DNA of 64,000 nucleotides from Scolanthus callimorphus (Eukaryota; Cnidaria; Anthozoa; Actiniaria; Edwardsiidae). The stretch's first letter is position 1. Each line of letters opens with the position of its first letter. This document shows, piece by piece, positions 48,793 to 61,285 of the stretch. Below the pieces are notes generated by a model. It was not told where the DNA came from. It ran no database searches and saw only the letters and a list, made by a program, of their open reading frames with translations. The stretch lies in NCBI GenBank assembly GCA_033964015.1, contig CM066924.1:6554251-6618250 (forward strand). The letters are read 5' to 3'. A program made the translations under genes and the position numbers.

Positions 48793-50639
48793 TAATTGCA
48801 CATCCCCCTTTAAAAAAATCAGAAATGAACTTCCCTCAAGCCAAGTTTCAGCATCGGTGTAATCAACTCCAAGAACTCCTGCTTTCAAACTCTGCTGAAG
48901 TTATTAACTGTCAAATTATCTTGCTGATATACACACTTGAAAGTACTTAAAGGGACAGTTTTACGATTTTAGGGCCAATTTAGGTAGCTTAATGTAGGCA
49001 AATTCAAAAGACATGAACAAAATAATATAGGTTTGTTTAACAGCCTTTCAACTGCTAGCTAATTTGGATTATATTCGTGTGTTATAGAGCGGATTGAATT
49101 GGATTACGAAAAGGCATTTTGGATTTCTTACCAGGCTGAACAGTTTTCAAACCAGCGAAAGCTATAAGATCTTACGTACGAACGCCTTTATAATGCAAGT
49201 TTCACTTCCTCCTTTTTCCTTGTGACACTCAATAATATTATAATGTAGGATTCTGAGTTGTTTTGTGGATCACTGGTCATATAGTATAACATTTTGTTGA
49301 AACAACCGTGACATAGCCCCTTTATAAACTCACCTGTAAACGCGATTCAGATCCGCTTCACAATATCGCGAGTTCACGAGTGTGGACTTGGTTATTCCTT
49401 CTTTGGATATTAACAACCATTATTCAGTCGAATTTCCGCAAAAGAAGAAGCAACAGGCGATGAACATCCCTCACTTTTCCAAGCTAAATGACTGAACCAT
49501 CGAAATATTATGATCGTAACATTCTCGAACCCAGATCTTCTCCGCTACTTATTACTAGATTTGGGTTCCCTGTGGTATAGACGGGGAAGGGGGAGGGGGG
49601 AGCTCGAGAGGGAGAGGGAAAGGATAAGCGTATGTATCGAGGGAGGGGTGGTTAAAATGAACACATAAATTACTAAATAATCAACATAAGTTATGCTAAT
49701 GTCGAGCTAACACCGGAGTGAGTGACATCGGGCCCCCACTACAACTCGTGGTTACCATAGTAACCCACGAGTTAAAAACTAAATTCCGAGCAACTGAAAA
49801 TGCCAGAGGTAAAAATGCAAACGGTAAACAAGAAAGCTGAATAGTTGTACCTTTATTCTGTGAGGGTTGTTTGAGCAAGCGACCATGATTTTTGGGAAAA
49901 AATCGCGGGATATTTTCGGATTGCCGAATGGTTCTGAATTTTGCAGTTTGTAGCCTCCCAGAACATATAGTAAGAGTAAGATGTGACACTAAAATTGGCT
50001 AAAACTCGCTTAAAAGTGTGTATTTCTGACCGAATAAATATTAGTAGTGGTTTATTTAGGCACTAAAGGACTAGATAAGGGCATTTTTCAATTGTTTTTT
50101 TATTTCTCGTAGGTACTTCCATTTTAGCGCTTATCGAACTCAGTTAAACTTCACACAGCGACACTGTAAAACTAAAAACTATCAACTCTGGAGTTCGCTC
50201 AATGATCCTGGGGAGCCTGTGCCGTGACTGGCATTTTCACATTTTCTGACTTTTCTCAATGGAACAACATTTACTGTTGATATTTGACAGCGACTCGTTT
50301 GATAAGTTTTTCGCTGAACATGTGTAGTAATACATTTCCATCCAAACTAGCTATAATACAGCCGATTTGCGTTTGACAGTTTTACCCTAACAGTTCGCGC
50401 GTTATGTTTGAACGTTCGAAAGTTGCGTTTCTAGGATGAAACGAGACGTATCTATGGCGAACCAAAGAGTTCTGTACTCTCAGATTGGTCAGTGAAAAAT
50501 ACACATGGCGGTTGCCCTTGGAAACGTCCGACTTTTTGTCTCACAACGCAACGTTCAAACGTAACGTGCAAACTGTTAGGGTAAAACAGTCAAACGCAAT
50601 CGGCTGTAATGATGTGCATCAAGTATTCATCTGACTGGG

Positions 50640-50905
50640 GTCAGAGTGCAAGAAGAACTTTAGGCAGAGTCCATAGTATAATACTCAGTGTTCATCTGGC
50701 TGGGGTCAGAGTGCAAAAAGAACTTAGGCAGCCTCCCTAATATAATACTCAGTGTTGCTCTGACTGGGGTCAGAGTGCAAGAAGAACTTTAGGCAGCCAC
50801 CTTAATATAATACTCAGTGTTGCTCTGACTGGGGTCAGAGTACAAGAAGAACTTTAGGCAGCCTCCCTAATATAATACTCAGTGTTGCTCTGACTGGGGT
50901 ATTGC
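50640..50905 (+). repeat. 62-66 bp minisatellite upstream of zinc-finger exon C
   Basis: About four to five units of the same repeat as 2030-2382, uninterrupted. Several units have AAGAAGAACTTTAGG rather than the shorter AAGAACTTTAGG form common in A, showing independent homogenisation. Confidence 0.85.
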
Positions 50906-51040
50906 AAAATTGGCTACACATCTGAACCATCTGAACATTTCCTCATCTTTTTTGGAAAGCCAACAAATATAGCACTGTTCCCAATATTCCCTCACCACCA
51001 AACTTAATACTTAAAATCTGATTTCGCTTCTTTTTTGCAG

Positions 51041-51757
51041 AGATCTGAGGAAAGAAATATCTCATCATCTCGAGAAAAGGCACATAAATGTACTCGATGC
51101 AGCAGATGCTTTTCATGGTCTGGTGACCTTACACGGCACATGCGTATACACACTGGAGCCAAACCCTACGAGTGTCGTGAATGTGGCAGTTGTTTTTCAC
51201 GGTCTGGTAACCTTACACAGCACATGCGTATACATACTGGAGCCAAGCCCTACGAGTGTCGTGAATGTGGCAGTTGTTTTACACAGTCTAGTCACCTTAC
51301 ACAGCACATGCGTACACATACTGGAGCCAAACCCTACGAGTGTCGTGAATGTGGCAGTTGTTTTTCACAGTCTAGTAGACTCACTAAACACATGCATATA
51401 CATACTGGAGCCAAACCCTACGAGTGTCGTGAATGTGGCAGTTGTTTTTCAGAGTCTGGTAGCCTTACACAGCACATGCGTACACATACTGGAGCCAAGC
51501 CCTACGAGTGTCGTGAATGTGGCAGTTGTTTTCCACGGTCTGGTAGCCTCACTAAACACATGCGTACACATACTGGAGCCAAACCCTACGAATGTCCTGA
51601 ATGTGGCAGTTGTTTTTCACAGTCTAGTAACCTTACACGGCATAAGCGTACACACACTGGAGACAGACCTTACGAATGTTCTTACTGTGGCAGATGTTTT
51701 ACATGTTCTTTCCACCTTAGTCGCCATACACGCACTCACATGAAGGCCAAGATATAG
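51041..51757 (+). CDS. C2H2 zinc-finger protein C, terminal exon (8 fingers)
   Basis: A near-identical copy of the exon at 8086. It has the same TTTTTTGCAG acceptor and phase-0 start RSEERNISSS, eight fingers, and TAG at 51755-51757. I count four base differences from A. Three change the protein: Ser to Pro just after the zinc-pair phenylalanine region of finger 6 (CGSCFP), Gly to Ser at helix position 2 of finger 7, and Arg to Gly in the last linker (THTGDRP). The last restores the usual TG linker start, so C may be closer to the ancestral state there. It is predicted to be a nuclear DNA-binding protein. Upstream exons are needed; the candidate at 27673 is phase-compatible. Confidence 0.9.
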   Translation, partial: RSEERNISSSREKAHKCTRCSRCFSWSGDLTRHMRIHTGAKPYECRECGSCFSRSGNLTQHMRIHTGAKPYECRECGSCFTQSSHLTQHMRTHTGAKPYECRECGSCFSQSSRLTKHMHIHTGAKPYECRECGSCFSESGSLTQHMRTHTGAKPYECRECGSCFPRSGSLTKHMRTHTGAKPYECPECGSCFSQSSNLTRHKRTHTGDRPYECSYCGRCFTCSFHLSRHTRTHMKAKI

Positions 51758-52258
51758 ATGAAGTATTTTCAATGTGGAATTTGTTTGACGTTATCCTCGA
51801 TATTAGAGGTAAACAGACGGATTGTGACCATCGTTGCGATCATTGTTGAACTAGTTTCGCCTTAAAAACCATGACCTTTTCAAAGGAATGAAACTTGATC
51901 ACGTTGTTGAAAGATTCTCTTGTTACTTCTCATTATTCTTGTTTGAAACTAAAGTCATACCATCTAAGGCAGAACTACTTCAGCATACAGGAAATGTTCA
52001 TGTGCCATAATTTAATGTCATGGTTTAAGGTGACTCATGCAAAAGTCAGAGCGCATTTCGCGAAAATATATTTTCGTCTACAACTTTAAAATATACTCGC
52101 TATGAACTTCAATCTTGGAGAATATAAGCAGGTATCTTTTGGCAATATGTACGCTTTATCAGATCTCTACTAGCGTTATCACTTTTGATAATATCTGAGC
52201 TTAAATGGACCCCTTCCTTGAGAGATCAACCCCGCCCTGACTTTCGCATGAGTCACCT

Positions 52259-53060
52259 TAAAAGGGTACGTGTTCCCCTACCGGTAGGGGATTCTTATCA
52301 ACCAGCTCCATAGATCTTCATGAGTGTGTTCGCTTTTCAGGTTGTGCTTCGCTCTCATTGACAAAATGATTGGTTCTGTTCGCTGAGACCCTACGTACCA
52401 AAGTCTCCAAGCTTCACTCGTTCACTGACACGCTAAGCCAACACGTGTCAGTAAAAGTATCAGTAAACGAAGCGTGTCATTTTTAGAGACCTTGAAGGGA
52501 ATTTTATACACAGAAGTAAAAGGACGTTGTGTTTATTCCTCTTAGTAAAACATATAATGTAATAAAGATTACCACGTATAAGTTGACATTGTAACACACT
52601 GATACAGAGTTTTGTTTTTCAAACAGATCTAGAACACTACATCTATGTTTACGCAGGTTTCACTTGATTCGGTTTCTCTGGTTTGTTCATAAGAATAACT
52701 GCTTAAATATTAAATGTTGAAGGAGAAATCCTTCATGGTAATTTTCCAATGGAGAAGTTTTGCCATTTGCGTTTGAGCTTGGACAGAAACGTTTTTTAAT
52801 GAAAATGCCGTGATTTGATTGGTTGAGACTGGAAGATTAGGAACTCGTTAGAAACACCCAGTCAACGTCCCGTTTGTCGCTTAGAACCGTAGCGTCTGTG
52901 CCTTCAACTTTGAATCGCTCTAAACGACGCCAAATATAGTTTGTGGGCAAGCTCAAAAGCAATTAGCAGTAGCTTCAAAGGCGCTGTCATAGTAACGCTC
53001 GTTTGTTACAAACGTAACGTTTGCATTTGCACTATCGTCTTTGTATTCCAAGTATAAAAC
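52259..53060. other. 3' flank of zinc-finger gene C
   Basis: Continues the A match (9306-10097) without coding features. It contains a region of TACGTACC and CACGTGTCAGTAAA words with partial inverted symmetry, shared by all three copies. Confidence 0.6.
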
Positions 53061-53520
53061 ATGTCTTGGTATATTCTGAGGGCCATCATTCATTTTGAGG
53101 GCCATTCATACTCAACGTGAAATCGAGCATTGCCTACTCCTGTCGTTCTATCCGGTGCAAAACTTTTGTTAGACCGGTTTTGATCGCAAAAATTAATCCG
53201 TGCCATGATAAACAAAGAACTAGTTTACCCGGAGCACGAAAATTTGCCAGGAATGTGACGTTTGTGCAAACTCACAAGCCTGCCCTCTTGGGTGCGCCCG
53301 CATTCATTTGTCAGCGTCGACAAATTCCCCACCTGCTCGTTATGTGTAAACTTGTAACCTGCTCTTTTCCACATCGTCAATTCAATTTTTAAGATGTATG
53401 TAGGTTTCGAACAACTAGCAAGACCTAAGAGTCAATGAAAAATATTCTTTGTTTTTTTAACGTACACACTATAAATATCTACGAATAGGAAGTTCTCGAC
53501 ATTTTTATTAAAATCAACAG
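53061..53520 (+). repeat. Partial match to the pre-exon-1 region of copy B
   Basis: Follows 26931-27395 closely (GAGGGCCATTCATACTCAAC and the GCGTCGACAAATT block). It stops at AAAATCAACAGTGA, about 280 bases before the exon-1 position. Copy C therefore has no counterpart of the exon at 27673 in this window. Confidence 0.82.
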
Positions 53521-54214
53521 TGATAGTCGGGTACCTTAACGCAAAATTTGGGCTGGATCGTGACACAGTGGACAAAAGCGCCAAACTTTCTATAGAGTTT
53601 CTTTGGGATATAAGTAACAAATCTGGGATGGGTGCCCAAGAAAAAAATTTCACGTTGCGGAATAAAATGAGAAATACTTTTTGGCACTGCAATGCTGTGC
53701 TTGGTAACCAGGCTTTTTTACTATTTTAGCATTGGGTCTGTTAAAAGTGGGTAAATAGAGAACGAATCGAGACAATTTAAATGCAAACAGTCGTCATTTG
53801 TTTGTTTATATATTTCTTCGAACACGTGACGGCTTTATTAGATTGCCTGGTTACTAAGCTCATCCTCGCATTCCATAGTCCATTGGCCACACTGCCAAAA
53901 ATGGAGGACTGGTTCCACTCGAAGGGACAAAGGTTATTGCTCGGAGCGAGCGCAGCGAGCGGAGAGCAAGTCTAATCTTGCCTTCATTTGCACGTTAGTA
54001 TGCATTACATGCCGCTTTACATTTGTTTTTTATACTGTTTTACAAACCCTGACTGCAGCCTCTTGTTTTCTTGTACCTGTGGTGCATGCGCAGTACGATT
54101 ATTTTCTGAATCGGCGAGTGTCATTTGGGTCCGTTCCGTGGCACGCCTTCCCGTGCTCCTTTGCACAGGTAGATTCTTTCCTCGTGGGCTAGCCGTTCGA
54201 TGTGGATGTTTATT
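53521..54214. other. Non-coding stretch
   Basis: No gene is supported. The palindromic-looking GGAGCGAGCGCAGCGAGCGG at 53943 is a short simple repeat. Confidence 0.4.
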
Positions 54215-54516
54215 GGGCTATGCCATAAAAAATTTGTACCCCCGGGTTGAGGACCTACTAAATACGATTACCCCAAAGAATTCTTTAGTTCATGTGCTCA
54301 CCCCGAAGAATTCGTTAATTTTGACGAATTTTCAGCAGTTACCCCCAAGAATTTTACAGTCACCCCCAAGAATTTTGCATTTTCAGGCCTTGACCCCCAA
54401 GAATTCTTTAGTCTTAATCACTGCTACCCCAAAGAATTCTTTCAACCTACGAGCTCCTACTCTGAAGAATTCCTTGGTCCTCAACCCGGGGGTAAAATTT
54501 TTTTATGGCATAGCCC
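54215..54516. mobile_element. MITE with internal AAGAATTCTT repeats
   Basis: GGGCTATGCCATAAAAAA at the left pairs with TTTTTTATGGCATAGCCC at the right, flanked by ATT. The inner arms also pair (ACCCCCGGGTTGAGGA against TCCTCAACCCGGGGGT). Between them are seven loose units of the form ACCCC(C/A)AAGAATTCTTTAG. A 180-codon frame across it is a repeat effect. Confidence 0.78.
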
Positions 54517-55053
54517 ATTGGGAAGTTTGACTGAGATTATCGGTAAGTTAAAGCTATTAATTGCCTCAATTACCTTTTAACAAGTTATCGCAGCTTTCAA
54601 AACGTATTTTTCACTGGTGTGAGAACATTTTCACTGCCGTTTTCCCGAGTTCTAGAGCGAATTTCGAACGGACGACCATCAACTGCTGCAGTTGTTGCTG
54701 TCGAACAAGAACACAAGACGTTTAGCTTTGCCAAATCTCCCCATCTATTGGGGCTGCCAGTAATGATCAGGTCTCCTCCAACTTGGAGGGATTATCATCC
54801 CCGGTGTGGGGAAAATAGACTTGAAATGATAGCACAAGCAACTTGCTGTGCATATTATAATAAAATCAAATAGTTGAGAGCTAACCAATATAGATGAACA
54901 GCTATTAGTAAGCTGCTATTAGTACAAACCAGTCAATAAAGATGAATACATTAACAGGCAGCTCATAGTAAGCTGCTGTAGTACAAAGCACAAATTTTTT
55001 CCAAAAATAGCGCACCCTTTATGCAATATCATTTAACGTGTTTGTCCAGGTAA

Positions 55054-56010
55054 TGCACCAGTCAAAGTAAACCCCGAGACCCCCCACCCCGGGATATGTG
55101 GGGGCATTAGAATGAAATTGGTGCTAAAACTTCCAAATTCCCCACCCTGTGGGGACAGGTTTTATGGGCTAAATAGCACGAAATCCCCCACCCCCAGGGG
55201 CAGCCCAAGAATATGTCAGCCCCATCAAAAATCTTGAGATTCTCCCTCACGTGGCAGAAAAATAAAGTAAAAAAAACACAAGAATGTCAATGCGGGGGCG
55301 ATATAACGGAAGAAGGAAATAACAGACCATTAAAAAGCTTGCCAAAAATATCAATAAAAACTTGTTTTGACAGCCTGCCGTATTCCCGATAGATATTGAT
55401 ATTTTGTATCAGAAGCACCTATAACATATTGATCGCAGTTGTAGCTTTCTTCTGCAAAGGGCAAATCTAAGCTAAAATGGATAGCGCTAAAAAAGTCAAA
55501 TCTTTTCTTTGGAAATTCCTGCGTTAAGATCTGAGAAATCGAGAAAATAATACCCCCTTGAGATGTAAAAAGGATAAAACAACTGCCTACAAAGCAATGG
55601 CATGCTTGACAGTTCAAGATTCTTGAACTGCACATTTCTGCCTTTTTACCGCAGTTTGTAAATGTTGTTATTAATTGATGTACTGGCAATTATCACATGA
55701 TGAAATAAAACTGTTCTTTTATTTCAAGTTTTCAGAGAGAAGAGACCCAGGTATGCATTTTCCGTACTATGCATTTTTTAGTCTGCATTTTAGACTTGCC
55801 ATAAGAAAACTGGCCGCCATTTTGTTTTTCTGAGCTAATCCCCAACTAAAGCGCCACATCCTTGGTGTGGGATGGCAAAATGAGCTAATGCCCCACCTAC
55901 ACGGGACAAAGATAGTCACTAAAAAGGCTCTAAATCCCCACCAAAGCCCCACATATCCCGGGGTGGGGGGTGGGGGGGGGGGGGGGTCGGGGTTTACTTT
56001 GACTGGTGCA
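55054..56010. mobile_element. MITE with TAA target duplication
   Basis: TGCACCAGTCAAAGTAAACC at the left pairs with its reverse complement at the right. TAA is duplicated at 55051-55053 and 56011-56013. Internal GGGGATATGTGGGG-type and CCCCACC repeats add smaller inverted pairs. A TAA target suits PIF/Harbinger. It is 957 bp long with no transposase. Confidence 0.82.
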
Positions 56011-56013
56011 TAA

Positions 56014-57044
56014 GTAAATGATAATAGAATCTTTCGTTGTTGTTGTTGTTCTTCTTTTTTAGTTATTTTTTTCATTTTTTGTAGATCCATCCTAGAGTCA
56101 TAACGAATAACCCCTCTAAGCAACCGGCACAACATACTCTTCAGTGGTTGCAAGTTGCCATCCACTGATTTATGTGAAAAATGATTCACTTGACATAATC
56201 TACATGGAACCCTCCATCTCTACAGCAAGCACAAAACAAGGGAGAGACATCATTTTTGCAGAGAAAACAGCTGTCTCAGGAACCAAAACTAATTGTTACT
56301 GCTAATCCAAACAAGGTTTAAAATGGATATGGGCAAGGAGTTGTTGTGCAATTATATAGCAAGGGGCCATGTTACTTTGAACAAATTGGAGACAATTTGG
56401 AAGCTTTTACAGAGTGTCAGAAACACCAAGCATAGACATCAACTTTAAATCCTTAAATCCTTAATAGGACACCAGTGTCTGTTATGAAAATAATTATGTC
56501 AACAACAAAATGTCTGGCTTTGGTAAAATAATGTGAAAAAACTGGTTCGATGCTGTATCTCATGCATGAAAAGTATAATGCTGTTATTATTACTCGTTTG
56601 AAAACAATGCCAGAACTGAATCAAGAAAATGGCTGTGCAGCAAAAATATTCAACCAACACAAGAAACCAAGCTACTGCAATTGCAAATCCTGCTTGTTTC
56701 TGACCTAATTCCTGAAACATGTGTACATTGATATTTATTGTGCAATTGTCTACACCCCTCATACATTTGGATAACTGAAGATTGCAAATATTGTAAAGAA
56801 ATCAAATAACTGTGCAGAACCATTTGATCAACTGTTCACGTCCAATGTTGATTTGTTAGAGGATTAAAGAAAACAAAAAACTTTGTTTCATAGCAGAGCA
56901 AGCAGACATTTAATTGTAACAAGAGTGCTATTTTCTGAAATGTTTGTCAGAACTGTAGAAACATTCCTGGAGCAGCTACAAAACAACAGTTGAAATGTGG
57001 CAGCCTTCAGATCACATTCTTGCGCTGCTTACAATATTCAGACG
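56014..57044. other. Non-coding stretch
   Basis: A (GTT)n microsatellite lies at 56037-56050. No exon, RNA gene or mobile element is recognised. Confidence 0.4.
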
Positions 57045-57122
57045 CCTCATTTTTATACACTAGGCCCCGTCCACACATACCCGCCTCATTTTTATACACT
57101 AGGCCCCGTCCACACATACCCG
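57045..57122 (+). repeat. 39-bp tandem duplication
   Basis: CCTCATTTTTATACACTAGG starts two adjacent identical 39-bp units (57045 and 57084). The second unit contains the left end of the MITE at 57101, so the duplication copied the element tip and its flank. Confidence 0.9.
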
Positions 57123-57432
57123 GACATTTTGAATCCGAAACTTTTTCCACACGTATCGGGATATTTTTGAATCCGAAACGTTTTCTTTCCGGATACTGCT
57201 ATCGTCCACACGCATCCAGACAAATCCAGTCATTCGTATCAGAAAATATCCGGATTCGACTGTCCACATGTCTCCGAAATGTTATCGGATTCAAAAAAGT
57301 TCCACTCTCGAGATCGGATTCAAAAGTATCCCTATTCGTCTACGAATTCACCGGATACGTGTGGATGATAGCCATATCCGGAAAGAAAACGTTGCGGATT
57401 CAAAAATATCCGGATACGTGTGGACGGGGCCT
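57101..57432. mobile_element. MITE with AGGCCCCGTCC ends
   Basis: AGGCCCCGTCCACACATACC pairs with GTGTGGACGGGGCCT. The interior has many ATCCGGA and GGATTCAAAA words in both orientations. Related motifs occur at 13010-13370. No transposase. Confidence 0.75.
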
Positions 57433-58764
57433 AAACAAAACACTTTCTGCAAAGAGTAGCTTCCCCTCCGAGCACTTCACTATCTACATAGATACTTCTA
57501 GTCATATATCAAATTAAAGCTTATTACCAGTAGATTCCAGAAATATGTGATAGGGATGTTTCCGTTGTAGTTTCAGCTGGTCACGTGACCTCAAAGATTG
57601 CGCAATATGCCCATGTTGAGAAAAATATACATGTCAGCTATTCATTCATTTTTCGTTTTTATTTCTCAAACTCATTAATAATTCATCAACCAGAAGCTTG
57701 AACAAAGGAAGACATAAGCGTGTGAAGGAGGTCGGAAGGAGGAGGTCACATTAAACATAGCAAACACTCGATATAAGGTTCTTCTTGTGTTGAAAAGCAC
57801 CCGTTTGAGGAGTGATGTATTTTCCATCCTACATATATGTCCTATGTAACGCAGGTGTTGGGCGTTGCAAAATGTTTGAATTGGTTGGCTTTTGAGTTAT
57901 CTCATAAACACGGGCATTCCAGGGGGAGGGGGTCTTAACAAAACAAATCGTCACCAGTGCAAATCACGGTTTGCCACGCTCACCTTCGCCAATTAAAAGC
58001 TCGCTAATCAAGGATCTTAGGAAGCCTCAGGGGAAGCCTTCATAAGTCAGGTTGAATTGAATGTCGGTGAATTGTTTGGTCAGCCACTTGGAGGTGGTCC
58101 GCTCATAGCCTGGGGGGGAGGTACTTGGCTTGATGTAGGACGGGTATTTGCGGCTCAAAATTTCAAATGCGGGCCCCGTTCTAAAACGATTTTTTCAAAA
58201 AAGCTACCCCGTTCAAAATGAGACCCCCAAAATGAGACCCCGTTCTGGTTAATCTCGTGTTAATCTTTTTAGAAACGTTTTTCTAATGTCCTTCCTGTAA
58301 ATCAAATTGTCGTTGTTTACATTGTTACGGTTTTATCTGTAATAGAATGTCAAAGCTTGTTGAATTCTTTACATTTTATAAAACAATACGTGACCGCTTC
58401 CTTGAAGATGTGTGGGTGGTCTTCATCATCATACCCCGTTCTATCGGCAGGAGGAAGAAATCGGGACCCCGTTTGGCGGCACATACCCCGTGGGTCTTTT
58501 ATAGTTGCTAGTTGTATTGCTTATAATTTTAGTTTTAATTTTAATTTTTATTTTTTACTCTTATATTCAATCTTATCTATAGCTACGATATTTTTCTTGT
58601 TTTTTAGAATATTTGTAAATCGATATTTTCAAAATTGATTGTTAATTGTAAATTATACTTTTAATTGTAAGAGCATTGAGACTTCGTGAAATACTCCTAA
58701 AACATCATTATTTTTATTATTAGCTCTTGTAAGGGAGTACCCCCCCCCCCCCCCCTGGGGCTCA
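57433..58764. other. Non-coding stretch with C-run
   Basis: ACCCCGTTC and GAGACCCC words repeat at 58170-58250 and 58430-58500, and a C homopolymer lies at 58741-58755. This may be an old inverted-repeat element, but borders are not clear. Confidence 0.4.
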
Positions 58765-59205
58765 GAGGTACCCAAACGCACCGTGCTTGATGCCCGCGAT
58801 GCTGTTCGATCGTTATATGAATGACGTCCAAGATTGAGATGTCTCTCATGGCAATGTGAGAAACTGTAGTTTCTCACATTGCCATGTTTGCTGACGACAC
58901 CAAGTGTTTTTGAGCCATAAATGCCCCAAACGGCGTTCAGAAACTGCAGACAGATCAACGACCTCTCGTTTAGCCAACCAAATGTGAAAACTTTCGCGTC
59001 AGGGGTAAAGAACGCATTATCCTGAGGGACTACACTCTGGATTGAGGAGCTACTAGAAGGCTCCGTCCGTTCGTGTCTCGAAAGCAAAACGGCATGAAAA
59101 GATGCTCTGCTTCTTCGGCAGGCACTACCCAAAAGGCATCCAGAAGACACTATGTGGCTCTCTTGTAAGGTCGCACCTGACTTATGCGAGTCAAAATTAA
59201 ATTAA
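58765..59205 (+). pseudogene. Degenerate reverse transcriptase relic (non-LTR)
   Basis: In shifting frames: a GVPxGSVLGPxLF-like block reads MLFDRYMNDVQD, then AMFADDTKCF, which contains the polymerase FADD motif, and later GRHYPKGIQKTLCGSLVRSH with LTYASQ. This order and spacing match CR1/Jockey-type LINEs. Stops and frameshifts are frequent. A 42-bp hairpin (about 58837-58883) around CATGGCAATGTGAGAAACT has been inserted or generated just before the FADD motif. Confidence 0.72.
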
Positions 59206-59874
59206 TAAAATTGAATTCAATTACAAGAGCACTTGACAAGTTCGAGGCATGATCTGGACAGAGCAGTGTAAGCCATTCGGGCACCCAACAGCCATCCTCT
59301 TTCCCTGCGAGCAGAGGCTACTTTTTATCTCCCTGCATTTTCTTCTACTTTTAATGTTTTCTTGTGTTTTTCAACTACGCAAACGTAGCCTCTCCACACC
59401 GATGTCATTTCTCTGTCGCGCATGGGTGAGAAAATGGCGTGAGCTTGGAAAAACTGGTTGATCAAGTTTGTGCGCGAGCAAGAAAACATCAATTTATCTG
59501 CTCTACAACTTACACAAAATCACTTTTTGTTGCCTTTAAATGGCTCGTTCACTCAATTTAAAGGGTCTTAAACGCTGCTCTGATACTCATTCTAAAGTTT
59601 GTTTTAAGAATTCGCTGGAGATCGTTTTATTTTCTATGAGAAATTTGATCAAAACCAGCCAAACCAGTCAAGTACGTCCACGATCGTGGACGAGGTTGTG
59701 ACATTTGTGTGCAGAGGCTGGCCTCCGCTAGCACGGAACCATCCTCTATGTTTCAGCCAAACTTGTCTGTGAGCGCGGGGTTGTTTTTATGGTTTCGCGT
59801 CGTATCTCGTACTCCAAGATATATCGTTCACAGTTGCAGAATAAACGCATATGAGCTGCGTTTTAGAATAAGTG
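59206..59874. other. Non-coding stretch between LINE relic and DIRS-B
   Basis: Contains CTGCGAGCAGAGGCTA (59305) and CAGAGGCTGGCCTCCGCTAG (59714), both resembling the ends of the hairpin element at 14111. No gene is supported. Confidence 0.45.
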
Positions 59875-60230
59875 AGAATTTAAAAATTAAACGACACTTA
59901 CCTGTAAGTGGAGATTTGATTGTAATTCTACCGAATTATAACGTGACTGAGAGATTACATGAGATATTGCGTTACGCCACCACCGGTCACTATTTGAAGG
60001 AATAATTGGTGTGGCAACATATTATGCCATACAACATGTAAACAGTGTTTCATATGCTATGCTAATTAATCATAGGGAGAGGAGGGAGAGGCATGTAATC
60101 TCTCAGTCACGTTATAATTCGGTAGAATTACAATCAAATCTCCACTTACAGGTAAGTGTCGTTTAATTTTTAAATTCTACCTCACAGTCACGTGACTGGA
60201 GATCACATGAGATTTCAAAGCATTGTTGGC
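59875..60230 (-). repeat. DIRS-B right terminus and internal complementary region
   Basis: 87-bp inverted pair 59875-59961 / 60092-60178 (AGAATTTAAAAATTAAACGA and reverse complement). The remaining complementary-region sequence (CACAGTCACGTGACTGGAGA) should pair with the unseen left end. A GTCACGTGAC palindrome lies in it. Confidence 0.85.
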
Positions 60231-60284
60231 ACACCAACTAGCCAATAAAGAGCAGTATTGTTTATTATAGATTCAGAGCAAGCA

Positions 60285-61285
60285 TCATCTTGAATGGCTG
60301 CCTAATACTGCCTCTACATATACATCAGAATCTGGGACAACAATAGGTTTATCATAATAATTAGCAAATGTTCTGGCTGTGGACCAGCCTGCTTTCTCAA
60401 GGATGTCTTGAACTGGAACTGAAGCTCTTTGTGCAGCAGATGTTGATGCAGACCTTGTGCTGTGTGCCTTGAATTGGTCTAAATTTAGTCCAGAGTTTTG
60501 CATCACCGTTTTAAGCCAACGACTTATAGTGTCTCGGGTGACTTTCCTAAATGGTCTCTGGAAACTGATCAATAGCTGCTGTTCGTCATTACGTAATGCC
60601 TCGGTTCTACTAAGATATTCTTGTAAAACACTATAGACACATAAATTCTGATCTGGCAAATACTTTTTTACAATTAATGGTTTAATACCTAGCCTTGGAG
60701 TTGATTGTTTGAAGTCAAAACAGAAAACAATGTTTGTTGGTTCAATCTTCATTAGTCCAATATTCAACAGTTGAAGTGTCTGTAGTCTTTGTGCTGTTGT
60801 AATGGCTAATAGCATAACAAGCTTCAGAGACAACTCTTTCAGACTTAATGAATTTAATGGAGACAAGCCTTGTAGATAGTTCAGAACCACATTGACATCC
60901 CAGATAGCTTTGTACCTTGAAACTGGTGGTTTAAGATTATAAACTCCTTTCATGAAATGCACTACCAGCGGATGTGAACCTACGGCTGATCCATCAACTG
61001 TTAGAATACAGGATAAAGCACTCCTTGCTGTATTCAATGAGCTATAACTTAAGTCTTTTTCAAAGAGTTGTGTCAAAAACTGTATTACATTCCCTATAGT
61101 TGGGAAAAACAATTAACTTGTTCCTTACTACAGTGCTTGATCCATCTGTTGATATATGAGGTGTATTGCTTCTGGGTGCCACTGCGCCATGAAGCGAGGA
61201 TAATGTCGGCAGACTTTCCATGAATTTGACAACTTTCAAGTGATTGCCTGACAACCTGCATGCCAGTAACTGAAGCTTGGTGCAA
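60285..61285 (-). pseudogene. DIRS-B tyrosine recombinase
   Basis: N-terminal core-binding part (IILASWRSGTQKQYTSYINR) in one frame, then a frameshift near 61105 into a clean frame from 61112 to the stop at 60285. The catalytic residues are all present: arginine in TTAQRLQTL, H-x-x-R in KAHSTRSAS, and tyrosine in TFANYYDK. Apart from the frameshift the catalytic domain looks intact, better preserved than in DIRS-A. Confidence 0.9.

Larger units (their letters stand above)
48793..53060 (+). repeat. Segmental duplication, copy C
   Basis: Matches 1-10097 with the 5.4-kb element and the 177-bp local duplication absent. It contains the same two MITEs (50359-50606 and 52028-52258). At 53060 the match to A stops and the sequence jumps to the match of B at 26931, joined at a TG shared by both. 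About 1.7 kb of B-type sequence (satellites and CATTCTCG MITEs) is therefore missing here. Confidence 0.92.

Noticed and set aside
53988..54530. 180-codon frame with repeated TPKNSLVL-like peptides
   Set aside because: The peptide repeat comes from the AAGAATTCTT units of a MITE with clear inverted ends. A tandem-repeat protein is unlikely.
56990..57517. 175-codon frame beginning with a repeated PASFLYTRPRPHI peptide
   Set aside because: It spans a 39-bp DNA duplication and an inverted-repeat MITE. No domain is recognised.
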